Positions 62,290-64,000 of a stretch of 64,000 bases of DNA are shown here, in pieces. Positions within the stretch are counted from its first letter, which is position 1; every line of letters starts with the position of its first letter. Origin of the DNA: Haloferax elongans ATCC BAA-1513 (GTDB lineage: Archaea; Halobacteriota; Halobacteria; Halobacteriales; Haloferacaceae); the NCBI RefSeq assembly GCF_000336755.1, contig NZ_AOLK01000021.1:64253-128252 (forward strand). The letters are read 5' to 3'. The notes beneath the pieces were generated by a model that worked only from the letters and a program-made list of their open reading frames with translations, made no database searches and was not told the origin of the DNA. A program made the position numbers and the translations under genes.

Positions 62290-63396
62290 ATGGGTATCGC
62301 CGAAACATACTCCCGGGGCAGGGAGTTCGCAATCGAGCGTCCGTTCGCACTCGTGCTCGGAGTCATCGCAGCGTACCTGCTGGGTGACCTCCTGCTCGGG
62401 CTCGCAACTGGGCAGACGCAGTTCGCCGACATCGGCTCGCTCGCCTGGGACGGACTGATGCGCGGGCTCGTAATTGGCCTCGCAGGCATCGGCCTGTCAA
62501 TGACGTACAGTATCTTGAACTTCGCAAACTTCTCGCACGGTGACTACATCACCGCCGGCGCGTTCTCCGGGTGGTCGACTACGTACCTCCTCGCGGGACT
62601 CGGCCGCGCCGACATTGGTGCGCTGATGTTGGTCGGTGCGGGGGGTTCCGTCTACGGCGGCACGCTCGGCATCGGCATGCTGTCGACGCCGCTCGCAGTC
62701 ATCGCTGGCATCGTCGTCGCCGGAGGATTCACCATCCTCCTCTCGCTGGCGGTCGACCGTACCATTTTCAAGCCGATTCGTGACGAGGGTGGCATCACGC
62801 TCCTCATCACGAGTATCGGTGTCGCGTTCGCACTCCGGTACCTGATGCAGTTCGTCTTCGGGTCTGACGTGCGTGGCACGACTGCACAACCGCCGTCTGT
62901 CGGCCTGTACCTCGTCGACGGGACGGTATTCATCGACGCACACGACATCACGCTCCTCGTCATCGCGTCGGGCCTGATGCTGGGCGTTCACTTGCTGCTC
63001 CAGCGGACGAAGCTCGGCAAGGCGATGCGCGCGATGGCTGACAACGAAGACCTGGCCCGCATCACTGGCATCCCGACCGAACGGGTCGTCCGTTCCACGT
63101 GGATTATCGGTGGCGGTCTCACGGGTATCGCGGGATACATGTTCATCCTCTGGAAGGGGACCCTCGGCTTCAACGACGGGTGGCTGCTGCTGCTGCTCAT
63201 CTTCGCAGCGGTCATCCTCGGCGGTATCGGGTCCATCTACGGGGCAATCACTGGCGGCCTCGTCATCGGCCTGACCGCGTCGATGTCGGTCCTCTGGATT
63301 CCGTCGGCGTTCGCACGGGCCGCAGCGTTCGTCGTGATGATTGTCATCTTGCTCGTGAAACCGTCTGGTCTCTTTAGTGGGAGGTCGACGGCATGA
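62290..63396 (+). CDS. livH: branched-chain amino acid ABC transporter permease (LivH type)
   Basis: A 368-residue membrane protein with about ten helices. The LivH pattern includes LAGIGLSMTYSILNFANFSH with GDYITAG, DRTIFKPIRDEGGITLLITS, and the EAA-like cytoplasmic loop GKAMRAMADNEDLARITGIP. Compared with bacterial LivH (about 300 residues) it has an N-terminal extension of about 50 residues with an extra helix. It probably imports branched-chain or other amino acids or urea. It overlaps the next gene by four bases (ATGA). A GATTTATG element near 62244 is a possible promoter. Confidence 0.92.
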   Translation: MGIAETYSRGREFAIERPFALVLGVIAAYLLGDLLLGLATGQTQFADIGSLAWDGLMRGLVIGLAGIGLSMTYSILNFANFSHGDYITAGAFSGWSTTYLLAGLGRADIGALMLVGAGGSVYGGTLGIGMLSTPLAVIAGIVVAGGFTILLSLAVDRTIFKPIRDEGGITLLITSIGVAFALRYLMQFVFGSDVRGTTAQPPSVGLYLVDGTVFIDAHDITLLVIASGLMLGVHLLLQRTKLGKAMRAMADNEDLARITGIPTERVVRSTWIIGGGLTGIAGYMFILWKGTLGFNDGWLLLLLIFAAVILGGIGSIYGAITGGLVIGLTASMSVLWIPSAFARAAAFVVMIVILLVKPSGLFSGRSTA

Positions 63397-64000
63397 GTGT
63401 CCGCGACGACATCGCTGCCCGTATGCCGGGTGGCGACGCGGGACTTATCCTTGCCGTGCTCGCGACGGCGTACCTCCTGTACGTGCTCGCGGGCGTCGTG
63501 CTTGGCTACGACCTTCGCGGACAACTGAACTCCCTCGCGACGCTGACGTTCTACATCGGCGTGTTCGCGATGCTGTCGCTCGCGCTCAACCTCCACTGGG
63601 GGTACACGGGGCTGTTCAACATCGGCATCGTCGGCTTCATGGCCGTCGGTGTGTACGTGATGGCACTTGTCTCCAAGCCGACGTTCGTCGCCGGTGGTGC
63701 CGCACAGGTCGGGGGCCTCGGCCTTCCGCTCTGGGTCGGCATCATTGCCGGGATGGTCGCCGCTGCAGTCCTCGGATTCGTGGTGGCGCTCCCGGCGCTT
63801 CGGTTGCGGGCCGACTATCTGGCCATCGTGACTATTGCGATGTCAGAAATCGTCCGGTTCAGCTTCCTCTCGGGTGACCTGCAACAGTTCCAACTCTTTG
63901 GGTCGAAAGTCGGATTCGGTGGCGGGTCGGGGCTCATCCTCGACTTCGTGCCGCCGCTCGAAGCGCTGTTCCAGTCTGTGGGCCTGTGGGGCGTCTACCT
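63393..64000 (+). CDS. livM: branched-chain amino acid ABC transporter permease (LivM type), 3' end outside window
   Basis: The first 202 or so codons of a LivM-like permease, starting in the four-base overlap with livH. Visible features are LNLHWGYTGLFNIGIVGFMA (LivM signature region) and LPALRLRADYLAIVTIAMSE followed by IVRF, which precede the coupling loop. The frame is open to the window edge. The ATPases (livG, livF) and binding protein would be expected further right. Confidence 0.9.
   Translation, partial: MSVRDDIAARMPGGDAGLILAVLATAYLLYVLAGVVLGYDLRGQLNSLATLTFYIGVFAMLSLALNLHWGYTGLFNIGIVGFMAVGVYVMALVSKPTFVAGGAAQVGGLGLPLWVGIIAGMVAAAVLGFVVALPALRLRADYLAIVTIAMSEIVRFSFLSGDLQQFQLFGSKVGFGGGSGLILDFVPPLEALFQSVGLWGVY

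Overview
The window looks like chromosomal DNA of a haloarchaeon, most likely Haloferax or a close relative. The reasons are high GC with strong third-position G/C bias, very acidic proteins, leaderless-type promoters (TATA-like element about 27 nt before the start codon), twin-arginine signal peptides, and typical haloarchaeal or archaeal genes: Pelota, FEN1, TbsP-like regulator, DUF63, DUF211, UPF0179, DASH photolyase and a PrkA/DUF444/SpoVR operon. No rRNA, CRISPR array, intact insertion sequence or prophage was seen. Three tRNA genes are present (Leu-CAA, Glu-UUC, Thr-UGU), all on the minus strand.

Layout. 1-4.4 kb: ribosome quality control genes (3' end of NFACT/RqcH and pelA) flanking two related DUF4013 membrane proteins. 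4.4-12.2 kb: small membrane proteins, a cbiM-PDGLE metal-uptake pair, an ornithine cyclodeaminase-like enzyme, an MFS transporter, a methyltransferase, a GNAT enzyme and FEN1. 12.2-16.6 kb: a tandem triplet of Tat-exported proteins of unknown function. The third copy carries an in-frame TAA exactly where its paralogues have a Glu codon, and all three have a matching promoter block 37 nt before ATG. 16.6-22 kb: class III aminotransferase, AI-2E-family transporter, PadR regulator, a gene-poor stretch with two perfect hairpins, and small zinc-ribbon genes.

22-36.7 kb: one-carbon genes folD and glyA with NUDIX, VIT1-like, DUF211 and lipoprotein genes, then a TbsP-like regulator, a stand-alone YcaO protein, DUF63, an Lrp regulator, an IMPase-family phosphatase, tRNA-Leu with a 3' fragment copy, DUF309, an AstE/AspA-family hydrolase, a HAD hydrolase and UPF0179. 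36.7-45.6 kb: a gene-free leader with operator-like palindromes, then two PrkA kinases, a DUF444/YeaH protein, SpoVR and a membrane-anchored winged-helix protein, all tightly spaced.

45.6-55 kb: DASH photolyase, DsbB, MgtC/DUF4010 protein, tRNA-Glu with a 55-bp imperfect copy of its 3' end and flank, a 3-hydroxyacyl-CoA dehydrogenase/enoyl-CoA hydratase fusion, an AlkA-like glycosylase, and a RimK glutamate ligase fused to a retropepsin-like domain beside a divergent AstE/AspA-family gene. 55-64 kb: sdhCDBA, a UbiA prenyltransferase, a small HTH protein, a 51-residue zinc finger, a 28-residue membrane peptide, tRNA-Thr, a GNAT enzyme and the start of a branched-chain amino acid ABC transporter (livH, partial livM).

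The most unusual items are the Tat triplet with its nonsense copy, the RimK-retropepsin fusion with a glutamate-rich C-terminus, the two-kinase PrkA operon, and the tRNA 3'-end duplications.
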